Assembly (NCBI GenBank): GCA_000149225.2
Contig: CM000692.1
Span: forward strand, 1,302,001 to 1,366,000
DNA length: 64,000 nt
Direction: 5' to 3'
From: Lachancea kluyveri NRRL Y-12651
Taxonomy: Eukaryota; Ascomycota; Saccharomycetes; Saccharomycetales; Saccharomycetaceae
Positions 53,901 to 62,679 of the stretch are shown here, one piece after another. The position numbers and the translations under genes are program-made. Each line of letters begins with the position of its first letter. The stretch's first letter is position 1. The notes beneath the pieces are model-generated. The model made no database searches and was not told where the DNA came from. It saw nothing but the letters and a program-made list of their open reading frames with translations.

Positions 53901-54766
53901 ATTACATGGACGATGGCTCGCTCATTAAATTAAAAGTCACGTTGGATGTCGAGAAGGAATCATATGTTTTTGATTTTGAGGGCACATCTCCTCAGGTTTA
54001 TGGAAATCTAAATGCTCCAGTTGCAATCACCAACTCCGCTATTCTGTACTGTTTGCGGTGCTTCGTTGATGAAGACATCCCACTAAATCAAGGTTGTCTG
54101 AAGCCAATCACCATCAAAATCCCGAAAGGATCTATTTTGAGCCCAACTAAAGGTGTTGCTGTTGTTGGTGGCAACGTCATGACGTCCCAGAGAGTAACAG
54201 ATGTGATTTTGAAAACCTTCAAGGTGATGGGAGATTCCCAAGGCGATTGCAACAACTTCACATTTGGCACAGGCGGTAACGATCCGGAAACCGGTGCATA
54301 TACCCAAGGCTTTGGCTACTATGAGACAGTATGCGGTGGTCACGGTGCTGGCGGAGACTCTTGGCGTGGATCTGGTTGGAACGGTACGCATGCAGTTCAC
54401 ACCAACATGACAAACACTAGAATGACCGACGTTGAGATATTTGAAAGAAGATACCCAGTTATTTTAAGAGAGTTTTCGATCAGGCAAGGCTCCGGGGGTG
54501 GTGGTAAATATAAGGGTGGTAATGGTGCTATTAGGGATGTGGAGTTTCGTGTTCCGGTCCAAGCTTCTATATTGTCCGAACGTCGTGTTAATGCACCTCA
54601 TGGTATTGAAGGGGGTGGAGATGGCGCCCGTGGCATAAACTTGTGGATTCGTCAGGACACCGGTGCTGTTATCAATATAGGTGGAAGAAATACTATAAAC
54701 GCCCAACCAGGTGACCGTGTTATTATTATGAGCCCTGGTGCTGGTGGTTATGGCGCTCCGCTATAA
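50921..54766 (+). CDS. OXP1: ATP-dependent 5-oxoprolinase
   Basis: The enzyme opens 5-oxo-L-proline (pyroglutamate) to L-glutamate at the cost of ATP, closing the gamma-glutamyl/glutathione salvage route in the cytosol. The 1281-residue protein (S. cerevisiae Oxp1 1286) is highly similar along its length. The HyuA-like half has the ATP motif DRGGTFTDC (residues 9-17), RMGTTLATNCALERNGER and GFDMGGTSTDVSRFGDG. The HyuB-like half starts near residue 745 (FGHRFMDIAEQMGNQLRKTS) with NHPEIGGTHLPDI, SRAHHADIGGILPGSVPPNS and a Gly-rich end (MSPGAGGYGAPL). In S. cerevisiae OXP1 is on chromosome XI, so its place beside a DUF1445 gene and a regulator is not ancestral to this chromosome end. Confidence 0.97.
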   Translation: MGGIKIAIDRGGTFTDCIGNPGSGKPEDDVVIKLLSVDPKNYPDAPLEGIRRLLEIFQKKAIPRGTVLNISDVDSIRMGTTLATNCALERNGERCALVTTTGFKDALLIGNQTRPKIFDLAIKRPSPLYEMVVEIDERVTLEDYSEDPKNEKSTASIAEGTVIGKSGEVVRVLQKPDEAGIRSTLQLVYNTGIRSIGVALLHAYTFPDHEKLVGKIAREIGFTHVSLSCEVSPMIKFIPRANSSIADAYLTPVIRKYLDNIEAGLSCAQNTNIQFMQSDGGLVDAHSFSGLRAILSGPAGGVVGYSSTCYNTENNIPLIGFDMGGTSTDVSRFGDGKLEHVFETTTAGIVIQSPQLDINTVAAGGSSRLFWENGLFRVGPESATAEPGPAAYRKGGPLTITDANLFLGRLVPEFFPKIFGPNEDESLDLEITTKKFMELTKVINKDLGTDMSPDEVAYGFVKVANEAMARPIRTLTEAKGHIISQHRLVTFGGAGGQHAVAVAESLGIDTVLVHRYSAILSAYGMFLANVVEESQEPCSFVLSETGSKAKLLGKFELLSSIAATKLHKQGFADSDITFEKYLNLRYEGTETSLMVLQTTENDSWNFEETFSQLHKREFGFSFTNKSIIVDDIRVRAVGQSNFRKEEPVDNQLARLGRRHVDASSESSFFKKVYFNDKRVKTPVYRIDEMPLGSVIEGPAILADGTQTNIIPPNAEAVVLKSHVFIKVISKTEESAGKDNTTVNPVLLSIFGHRFMDIAEQMGNQLRKTSVSTNVKERLDFSCALFDPDGNLVANAPHVPVHLGSMSTCISAQANLWKGKLKSGDVLITNHPEIGGTHLPDITIITPAFSESSNELIFYVASRAHHADIGGILPGSVPPNSKELYEEGAAIYSELVVKGGEFDEALVKRVLFDEPAQYPGCSGSRRLSDNISDLKAQIAANTRGIQLIKRLVDDFGLEVVVRYMKAIQDNASSTVKKMLKLLTEHFGATEFTGEDYMDDGSLIKLKVTLDVEKESYVFDFEGTSPQVYGNLNAPVAITNSAILYCLRCFVDEDIPLNQGCLKPITIKIPKGSILSPTKGVAVVGGNVMTSQRVTDVILKTFKVMGDSQGDCNNFTFGTGGNDPETGAYTQGFGYYETVCGGHGAGGDSWRGSGWNGTHAVHTNMTNTRMTDVEIFERRYPVILREFSIRQGSGGGGKYKGGNGAIRDVEFRVPVQASILSERRVNAPHGIEGGGDGARGINLWIRQDTGAVINIGGRNTINAQPGDRVIIMSPGAGGYGAPL

Positions 54767-55812
54767 TCTTGTAATAATGAAGTTTGTTTAAATAAATAAC
54801 AGTAACATTTATACTATGTCAATTAATTGTTTTCACACGTTTGTGTAAAGTAATCTTGTCGTTTCAAACTCACGGAATGCCATGTATAAGAAGGTTAGAG
54901 AGTCCTAAAAAATTGTAAATATCCCTGAAAAGGTGGTATTACTTTATTAATTTGTCTAGATGTGCTATTTAAGCAATGGCTAATGACATAAATGGTTTCT
55001 CTTCTATGACTCCTAATAATACTTGAGGGATTTTACCCTACACGTTCCCCATTATTTGACCTGTAATAGAATTAATTCTTACAGTCCTATATAAGATACC
55101 ATATTCTGAATTCTCTAAAATCCTTTTTTGTACACTTCACAATCAACAGTACAAATAATTGAGACCTAACGCAATAAATTGCATGTAGCCTTTCCTTAGT
55201 TGTAGTTTTCTACCAGTATTTAGATCGTCATTATTTTATACTTAAGCAGATATAAAGTAAAATGTCATCAAACTATGAACTTTTTTGGCCAATTGAACTA
55301 TATGAATACTACCCGTAAAATACTTAGTTCCGATTATCACCGGATAATGGAAATGGACATTCAAGCTGTTTGTTTACCCATGACTCATGACTGTCTGCAA
55401 AGCAAGTATCATCACAAACGAAAAGAGTTGGCGTGTATGATGTTATACGAAGGATTAAAAACTTTGAACGAAAAAAGATTTTATTACCCGAGAAAAACGT
55501 TACTACGCACAACTGAATATTGTTGCATCGCAGTACGTTGAACATGTAACGAGATATTGTTTTTCAAAGCGGCAACTTGATACCATGAAATCTCCGACAA
55601 GAAAAGATCAGATTTGCTGACCATGCATACACGCTACAAAGAAAAACAATTCGGAAACCATCATACAAACGGCGGCAAAACATAGTAGGAGATGTACCGC
55701 CTTTCAAGCGCACGACTTTTAATATTTTACATAAAATACTGGATAGTTTCTACCTGTGCCACCCATCTTTCCTGTAGAAAAGTAGCTTAAAGAGTTGGCG
55801 TAAAAAGAAAAT
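54767..55812. promoter_or_regulatory. OXP1-permease gap with paired GGCGG elements
   Basis: About 1 kb. Near the permease, CGGCGGC at 55670-55676 and CCGCC at 55697-55701 form an inverted pair of GGCGG 112-143 bp before the ATG. An 88-codon ATG frame at 55275-55541 (MNFFGQLNYMNTTRK) resembles nothing known to me, and its coding status is doubtful. Confidence 0.45.
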
Positions 55813-57300
55813 ATGACGAGCGAAACTGCTGCATCAACAAAATCACGTATCAATATCACTACCGAGGATAAGGAGCAGGGTAGCTTCTCCGAGACTGCCC
55901 ATTTTGATGGTGGTGAGTTAGATTTGTACATTGACCCAAAAGAGGAATCGGCGTTGACAAGAAAACTAGACAGGTACTTGATCCCAATGCTGTCTTTTAT
56001 GTACTTCCTTTCCTCGTTAGATCGTTCCAACATTGGTAATGCCTACACATCAGGCATGAAGGAAGACTTGAACCTTACTTCTCGCCAATACTCTAATGCG
56101 GTCTCGGTTTTCTACTCCACCTACTTAGCTGCAGAGCTACCCGCTGTTTTGGTTTTAAGAAGGGCTAGACCACGTTACTACATGTCAGCCTTAGTTTTTT
56201 GTTGGGCAGTCATCACTCTATGCGGTGGATTTGTCAGAAGCTACTCCTCATTATTAGCAACAAGAGTTCTTCTAGGTACTTTCGAGGGTGGGTTTTTTCC
56301 AGCAATGACATTGATTATTACAATGACTTATAAAAAAGAAGAACAAGCAAGAAGAATTGCCTTTTTTTTCGGTTCATCGGCACTTTCGGGTGCTTTTGGT
56401 GGTTTAATTGCCACGGGATTGGCCTCTGTAAAAAAGACCGGTGGACTAGAAGGCTGGAGATGGCTGTACATTATTGAAGGTTTGATTTCTATTTGTGCAT
56501 GTGTGTGGCTATTTTTTGGTTTACCGGATGATGTCAACAACATGAAATTTTTGAATGAAAGAGAAAAGCAGTTGATGGAAATACGTGCCAAGCAACGTGT
56601 CCAATATATGGGTGCAGACTCTAGCTTTAGCTGGTCTGAAGTCCTAGATGCTGTGAAGGATTTTAAAACTTACTTTGGATTCGTTATCCAATTCTGTCAG
56701 GACGTTATCTTGTACGGATATAGTACGTTCTTGACTGCGATTTTAAAGCTTGGCATGAGCTACACCACGAGAGAAGCTCAGTATATGAGCGTTCCGGTCT
56801 ACATCTTGGCAGCTATTGTCTTCTTAATTTCAGCTTTTTTGAGTGATAGATTTAACTTAAGGGGCCCAATATTTCTTTGCTACAATGCTATTGGCGCAGT
56901 TGGCTATATTCTACTACTAACAGTCGGTAGTAGTTCAGTGAAGTACTTTGCCTGTTATCTAATTACGTTTTCCCTGTACACCGGTACTGGTTTGAATATT
57001 ACCTGGTTGACAAACAACGTTGCACCACATTATAAAAGGGCTACTGCCTTAGGATTAAATCAAACCTTAGGTAACCTTGCAGGTGCTGTTGCCGGTCAAA
57101 TTTACACCAAGCCTCCATATATCTTTGGTAACTCCTTCTCTTTGGGATGTATTGTATTATCTATGGTTTTAACTGCAACCCAAATCCTAATCCTGGCTAA
57201 ATTAAACAAGGATAAGGAGGCAATTTTGAATGGTGAAAAACCTGAAACCAAAAAAGTAAGAAAAGGAGATGAAGCTTTAGACTTTAAGTACTGTTTATAA
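55813..57300 (+). CDS. Dal5-type anion:cation symporter (MFS)
   Basis: The 495-residue protein belongs to the major facilitator anion:cation symporter group (allantoate, nicotinate, pantothenate and cysteine carriers such as Dal5, Tna1, Fen2, Yct1). A hydrophilic N-terminus leads into TRKLDRYLIPMLSFMYFLSSLDRSNIGNA, the group signature. The loop after TM4 reads TRVLLGTFEGGFFPAMTLIITMTYKKEEQARRIAFFF, and GWRWLYIIEGL precedes a central cytosolic loop. Six more segments include NNVAPHYKRATALGLNQTLGNLAGAVAGQIY. The substrate cannot be read from sequence. Placed directly after OXP1 on the same strand, it is a good candidate importer of 5-oxoproline or a related carboxylate. Confidence 0.9.
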   Translation: MTSETAASTKSRINITTEDKEQGSFSETAHFDGGELDLYIDPKEESALTRKLDRYLIPMLSFMYFLSSLDRSNIGNAYTSGMKEDLNLTSRQYSNAVSVFYSTYLAAELPAVLVLRRARPRYYMSALVFCWAVITLCGGFVRSYSSLLATRVLLGTFEGGFFPAMTLIITMTYKKEEQARRIAFFFGSSALSGAFGGLIATGLASVKKTGGLEGWRWLYIIEGLISICACVWLFFGLPDDVNNMKFLNEREKQLMEIRAKQRVQYMGADSSFSWSEVLDAVKDFKTYFGFVIQFCQDVILYGYSTFLTAILKLGMSYTTREAQYMSVPVYILAAIVFLISAFLSDRFNLRGPIFLCYNAIGAVGYILLLTVGSSSVKYFACYLITFSLYTGTGLNITWLTNNVAPHYKRATALGLNQTLGNLAGAVAGQIYTKPPYIFGNSFSLGCIVLSMVLTATQILILAKLNKDKEAILNGEKPETKKVRKGDEALDFKYCL

Positions 57301-57447
57301 GTCGGTCACTTGTAGGCTGTTTTCATATTTATAAGGAATGAGATTTTTACCAATTTTACATTTGAATCTTAAGATGAAACTTTCCATGCATTCAATAACA
57401 TAAGGTGTAGCATTGATGCCTGTAATAGTAAGCCAAAACGTTCTCAA

Positions 57448-58257
57448 CTACACACATTGAAATATATCATCGATGGCATCTAGAACTAACATATGCCCAG
57501 GTACGTGGCCTATGACTTTTCCTGTAATTTTTTTGCCAACCGTGGAGACCGCTAATTGCGGGGTAACACCACAAGCCCAGAAAACTGGAATTTCATCCTT
57601 ATCGATAGCGACACTGTCGCCGTAATCCGGCTTTGAGAGATCTTTAATCCCTAGCCTCTTTGCACCATCAAACCCCCAATCAATAGGTTCACCATGCGTT
57701 TTTTTGAATCTCCCAGTAATTTTTCTCACCTCTTCCAAATTTTCTGGTTTATATGGTCGCATACTAACCACGTATGGACACTTTTGAAAAATTCCAGCAG
57801 CGTCCAAGAACTTTGTAGTCTTGTACATAGAAACATTACACCCTTGAATAAAGTTCTTGGGGGGCAGTCCAGATTCTATTAGTGCAGCCTCAAAGGAAAA
57901 GGAGCAACCAATCAAAAAGCCAATGTGGTCGTTTGTCCATTCGTCGATACAATTGAGTTTTTGTTCTACTATCTCACCGTTCTCGTATATGTTATATCTC
58001 GGGAAGTTAGTGCGAATATCAAATTCTTCTTTAAAAACTAGTTTTCCATTGTCATCTAAAATATTAGGACTTTCCCTGGTCTTGGCTAACAATGGGCAAG
58101 GCACTGGATTTCTTTCGCATAAGTTGATAAAATCTTTTGCCGCCTCACGAGGTAAAATTAAAAGATTTGCTTGCACGTGACCGGACAAAACACCTGACGT
58201 ATGCTGTGTATATGCCTCTTTATGGCAGAGATTTCTAAATTCGAAAGGAGTAGTCAT
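57448..58257 (-). CDS. DUF1445 / UPF0317 hydro-lyase, D-glutamate-cyclase family
   Basis: The 269-residue protein matches the DUF1445 family (putative hydro-lyase; bacterial YcsI; one half of animal DGLUCY). Family blocks seen are QANLLILPREAAKDFINLCERNP, SPNILDDN, NFPRYNIYENGE, GFLIGCSFSFEAALIESGLP, CNVSMYKT and VVSMRPYKP. These continue as PVFWACGVTPQLAV and the end HVPGHMLVLDAIDD. Length is normal for the family. The exact reaction is unsettled; links are to D-glutamate/5-oxoproline metabolism. It is convergent with the permease (148-base gap). S. cerevisiae laboratory strains are not known to me to have this gene, so it is likely accessory, perhaps gained from bacteria or other fungi. The start codon is at 58255-58257. 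Confidence 0.9.
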   Translation of the reverse strand: MTTPFEFRNLCHKEAYTQHTSGVLSGHVQANLLILPREAAKDFINLCERNPVPCPLLAKTRESPNILDDNGKLVFKEEFDIRTNFPRYNIYENGEIVEQKLNCIDEWTNDHIGFLIGCSFSFEAALIESGLPPKNFIQGCNVSMYKTTKFLDAAGIFQKCPYVVSMRPYKPENLEEVRKITGRFKKTHGEPIDWGFDGAKRLGIKDLSKPDYGDSVAIDKDEIPVFWACGVTPQLAVSTVGKKITGKVIGHVPGHMLVLDAIDDIFQCV

Positions 58258-59715
58258 TAGTGTCTGAACATTTGAGCCAATTATTCTAACTGACGAAAAC
58301 TGCTGTTCTTATGTATTATGCGACCATTATGTGTGAACAACTACGATTTCGGGAATTTTAACAAGATAATCGCCGCCAACTGAAAACCCGTAAACCTACT
58401 TTTTGTAAATCTGTACGGTCTTTGAATCTTTTTGAGATCTTAGTGGGAAATTTTTAATACTGAAATGATATTGTCTCAAAAAAAAAAAAAAAAAAAAAAG
58501 TGCTGCAAGCCAGGTTAATGTGCTTGTACTTTTCCAGAAACACTCGCAAAATTATGGTAAGATGACGAGAAGTTATGGCGTCTTATGCATTGCATATCCT
58601 TTTACATAATTACGTGACTAGAGTGAGGTAGAGAAGCTCTCGAATAAAAACGAGGACCCACGGGCGTAAACTATTTGTAGCTTAGCTTCTAAAAAGAACT
58701 TTCTAATAAACTAAAACACTTGAAACAATTTTGTTCGTATATGAAATGTACGCAAGAGTAAAGGAAAATTTTCTTTTAAGACGTTAGGCTTTAGTACGTG
58801 TCCGATAACTTGGTAGAATTTGGCAAGGACAGATCAAAAAGAGCGGACTGGATCAATTTTTAAACAAAGCGGTAATGGTGGCCATATTTTTAGAAAAGTG
58901 ACTATCTATATTATAGTTCTGATGAATCGCGTGGCTAGATAATCATGTTAGTGATTGTGGTAACCATAATGAGCAGTAGAAATTTTTTACTGCAATCACT
59001 TAGTTTTACAGGTGAGATGGAGGATGTATTGATGTTTGTGTTTCCAAACAACCGAGGTCAATAAATCACCATATATGTGCATCTCTGAAAACAACAGGCT
59101 ACTGATCTCTTGGTAGCTGCTTATTATCAAAACCCATGTATTGGCCATCATGCCCAACCTCTTGCCTCTAAGTAGTAACATCTCAAAATCCATAAGCGGT
59201 CATATCCCAAATAGTAAGTTACACGTTTATATGTGCATGGTATGTTAGCATTTATTCATTGAAAACAAATGAGGGCCATGAATTTGTGTATTACATGGTT
59301 TGCAAAAAATCAGCGCAGAAAGCTGACCAGCAGGTATCTCTTTTTCTTCTTTAATTGGATAGCTCAGTGAATAACAAATAAAATCAGGGTTCTTAAAGAA
59401 TATGTCCATTTTGTACCCATTTTCTGATAGATTCAAACTTGTTTACATCCCCAAAATGTGTTTTTACCAGGAACATACTTCTTGCATTTTAAGAAGTATA
59501 GTAATGTTTCTTCAACTCTACGTATTACATTAAAAGAACATTTGGTTTGGTTCAATACCCCATGTTCGCAAGTTCTGTTTCCAACCACCTGCTAAAAGGG
59601 GAGCGAGGGCGGTACTTTTTGGGGGGAAATTCCGACAAACAAATAAGAGAATATAAATGGGCGTCCAAAATCAACAAACGCAGCACTCATTACAGATATC
59701 TTTACACCATGCACA
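58258..59715. promoter_or_regulatory. Divergent promoter region, hydro-lyase and regulator
   Basis: About 1.46 kb. CGCCGCC at 58371-58377 (GGCGG on the hydro-lyase sense strand) lies 114 bp before that gene. GGCGG at 59608-59612 lies about 104 bp before the regulator ATG, followed by a TATA-like TATAAA at 59652-59657. An A22 run lies at 58478-58499. No gene is recognised between. Confidence 0.45.
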
Positions 59716-61842
59716 ATGTCAATGTCTGGTGAAACCAAGGCTGATAAACGTACCAGAAAAGCCTGTACCAGATGTAAGAAGCGCAAGAAAAAGTGTTCAG
59801 GAACACTTCCCTGTGACTACTGTATGAAGATAGACGAAATTCAAAAGTGCGAATATCGAACTAAACCAGCTTCAAAAACTGTGAAGGTTACAGAGAAATA
59901 TATTACATCATTGAAGAGCAGAGTTCGTGAATTGGAAGCAATGTTGGCCGGAAACTCTAGTTCATCTAGTAATGCTGGTAGTTTTAATTACGAGATGAAT
60001 CCGTTAATTGATAGTGATGAAAAAGAAGATGAGCTAAGCCCTATTGATGTTACTACTGCTACCAAAAGTAACGAATATGAGGAAAATAACTTTAGTCATG
60101 ATTCAGATGGCTGTCCTACAGCTTCTGAAATGTTTCAAAGAGAAAGCGATAATTGCATTCGTTACTCAGGCGATTCTGCTTGTACCAAATTTCTTAGTAA
60201 GCTAAATCAATCATTACTCGGCACTTACAACAACGAGTTGAACCAGTTGGAGCCAAGGTACAAAAGAATTTCTCTCAGGTTTGATCTAGAATTTAAGACA
60301 GTACAGAACATTTTTAAGAAAAAGCTACCGCCTATTGCTGAGGCTAAAAGACTACTTAATGTTACTTCTAAATTCATAGGTGCGGATTACATGTATGTTG
60401 AGGCTGATTATGCAACCGTTACTATTCCAAATGTTATCTATAGGTCATCATTACCAAACCGAAACGAAGAACTTCTAGAATACACCTCTCATTTGGCGAG
60501 GTTCTTCAACTATCTATCTCTAGGTTCCTTGTTTGATACAGAGAAAAAAGAGAAAAAATTTCCTGGTTTGATTTACTTTGAAACTGCTCTAGAACTTCAT
60601 AGTGAGCTTTCAAAGTCTTATGATCGGGTCACTAACGAGTCGACCATCCAATCATTTCTTTACTTGGCATACTATTCTTTATCATTAGATAAGAGACGTT
60701 TGGCATATATTATGGTGGGAAATGCAATTAGAATGGTTTTTATGTTAGGGTTTCACAAAAAAACGACAACTACAAAACAGAACAGAATTTTTTGGATGTG
60801 TTTTATTTACGATAGGCTTATATCAGTTAGATTTGGATTCCCGCTAATGATTAACGAGGCAGATATTAACGTACCACTTTTCAACGAAAAATCTAGTGAC
60901 TTGCAACTGACCTCTCTAGATATTTATCATTTCAACTCCCAAGTCAAGCTTGCACGGATTACAACACAAATTATAAGGAAAATCTACACCAGGAACTCTT
61001 TTGCTTTCATTCAAAGCTGTCATACAGTACTAAGACAGCTAAAGACCTGGTACGATGATCTGCCCCCAGAACTGAAGTTAGACTACGACAACATCACAAC
61101 TACCTTCATCCGACCGACTTTCAATCTCCATATCAATTACAACTATTCTATCATTATATCAACACGGCCAGTTATCCTATACGTGTTCAATAAGTTAATT
61201 TTAAACAATACTGATCTCACCCAAGCATTCAACCCAAGACAAGTACACTTAATTTCGGTTTTGTTGGAATCAAGTGTTCAAGCGGCAAAGACTCAAAGTC
61301 TTATTTTGTCTAAACTATATTATGACGAAAAAATGGCAAACTCCTCTTTTTTAGACTGTCACTACATTTTTAGTGCTTCCATAATTTTGATCGTTGTAAG
61401 TTTCTGTCAAAGATTTCGGAACAATCTATTCAACTATAAGGGTGACGTGGAAGTTTTGTTCGAAAGAGTTCAACATAACTTAGAAATTCTTCAGGGTATC
61501 TCAAACTACAATATTGCGGCTTATAACTTCAACCAGCAATTGACGGAGCTTATTGAAATAATTAGTTCTGCTGATACGCTGAGTGCATTTAAAAGTGGAC
61601 AAATAGTGGCTGCTGACTGTAAGAAATCATACCCGCAACAAAACTTAGAAATCCAACTAGAAAACATACCTATTGAGCCCTCATTACTTTCTGAAAATAA
61701 TGCATTTTGTGACTTGACGACTTTAAGCAACATGGATTTATCTTCAGTTTTGAGTAATATGCGCGGAGAATTTGCTTCGGACGAAGAATCAAAATTTTTT
61801 GACAATGATGATTTTTTAAAATACTCAAGCATACTCTTATGA
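59716..61842 (+). CDS. Zn2Cys6 transcription factor, candidate cluster regulator
   Basis: The 708-residue protein has an intact N-terminal zinc cluster: C17-x2-C20-x6-C27-x5-C33-x2-C36-x8-C45 with the basic KKRKKKCSG loop. A short linker/coiled segment follows (VTEKYITSLKSRVRELEAMLAG, residues 54-75). The fungal middle homology region runs over about residues 190-450 (ESTIQSFLYLAYYSLSLDKRRLAYIMVGNAIRMVFMLGFHKK; RIFWMCFIYDRLISVRFGFPLMI). The C-terminus is acidic and hydrophobic (FASDEESKFFDNDDFLKYSSILL), a plausible activation domain. It lies between the hydro-lyase and an amino-acid permease. A GGCGG element in its own promoter and in those of the three neighbours suggests it may control them and itself; this is inference. 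The frame is intact, unlike the dead regulator at 38-41 kb. Confidence 0.93.
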   Translation: MSMSGETKADKRTRKACTRCKKRKKKCSGTLPCDYCMKIDEIQKCEYRTKPASKTVKVTEKYITSLKSRVRELEAMLAGNSSSSSNAGSFNYEMNPLIDSDEKEDELSPIDVTTATKSNEYEENNFSHDSDGCPTASEMFQRESDNCIRYSGDSACTKFLSKLNQSLLGTYNNELNQLEPRYKRISLRFDLEFKTVQNIFKKKLPPIAEAKRLLNVTSKFIGADYMYVEADYATVTIPNVIYRSSLPNRNEELLEYTSHLARFFNYLSLGSLFDTEKKEKKFPGLIYFETALELHSELSKSYDRVTNESTIQSFLYLAYYSLSLDKRRLAYIMVGNAIRMVFMLGFHKKTTTTKQNRIFWMCFIYDRLISVRFGFPLMINEADINVPLFNEKSSDLQLTSLDIYHFNSQVKLARITTQIIRKIYTRNSFAFIQSCHTVLRQLKTWYDDLPPELKLDYDNITTTFIRPTFNLHINYNYSIIISTRPVILYVFNKLILNNTDLTQAFNPRQVHLISVLLESSVQAAKTQSLILSKLYYDEKMANSSFLDCHYIFSASIILIVVSFCQRFRNNLFNYKGDVEVLFERVQHNLEILQGISNYNIAAYNFNQQLTELIEIISSADTLSAFKSGQIVAADCKKSYPQQNLEIQLENIPIEPSLLSENNAFCDLTTLSNMDLSSVLSNMRGEFASDEESKFFDNDDFLKYSSILL

Positions 61843-62679
61843 AATTTTATGAACTTATTTAAAACCACCTTTTGACCTTTTTTCTCTCGCTCCCATTTTC
61901 GCTTCTCAGGATTTTTTATTTTTTTTCTCTGACGTGTTTACCGCGGGCAGGATGCATGGCTGTTAGAACCATTCAACACAAACTCATGTCGAGAAAACTT
62001 CTGGTAGTCACACGTCTTTCAACTTCCCATAATCTTAGATATTAGCTAATCCTAAGTAAAAATTTAGGCATGGTGACTTGATTCCTACCAGCTAGTCATT
62101 TTCAGTAGGCATCCCAAATAGTATTTTTTCGTTACAGATAAACTATGATGTACAAAGGTAAATGTATGTGCTAAGCTACGTAAGTATCCACCTGAGTATC
62201 GTTCTAATAGGGATGTATGAGTATATTAAACGTAGCAGATTTAGTATATAGATTTTGGGATAGAGCTATTTACAAATTGAAATAATGCCAAGTGACACAA
62301 GCATCTCCCCTGTGCTTTCTTTGTAACTTTTTAAAAAGTACTTAAAAGTGAATACATATATATTTTCAAGCATGAAAGTAAAAGTAAGTTTGAATAACGC
62401 AATAACTCAGTCACTGGAACGATTATACACAGAGATAATTTGTCGCATCTCAACAAGAATAACTTGCCCATCATCAGCAAGGATGCAGTCTTCCTCCAGT
62501 ATCAAATTACTACTTTCAGTTCTTAAGTCAACTCAGTCTAAAAGCGCCACAGACCTCCTACAGTATGGCTGCTAGAAATTTTGAAGTTCAACAAATTTTA
62601 TTTTAGTAGATAGTAAATCACACTCTACATAGACCTCTCTATTTTGAAAATTGAATGTTTAAAAGCATATAAGAATTGG
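61843..62679. other. Gap between convergent regulator and permease genes
   Basis: About 840 bp of 3' sequence, AT-rich. The frame 62348-62575 lacks recognisable homology and is taken as chance. Confidence 0.5.

Noticed and set aside
55275-55541. 88-codon ATG frame between OXP1 and the permease
   Set aside because: No recognisable domain, it overlaps the permease promoter region, and there is no support for translation.
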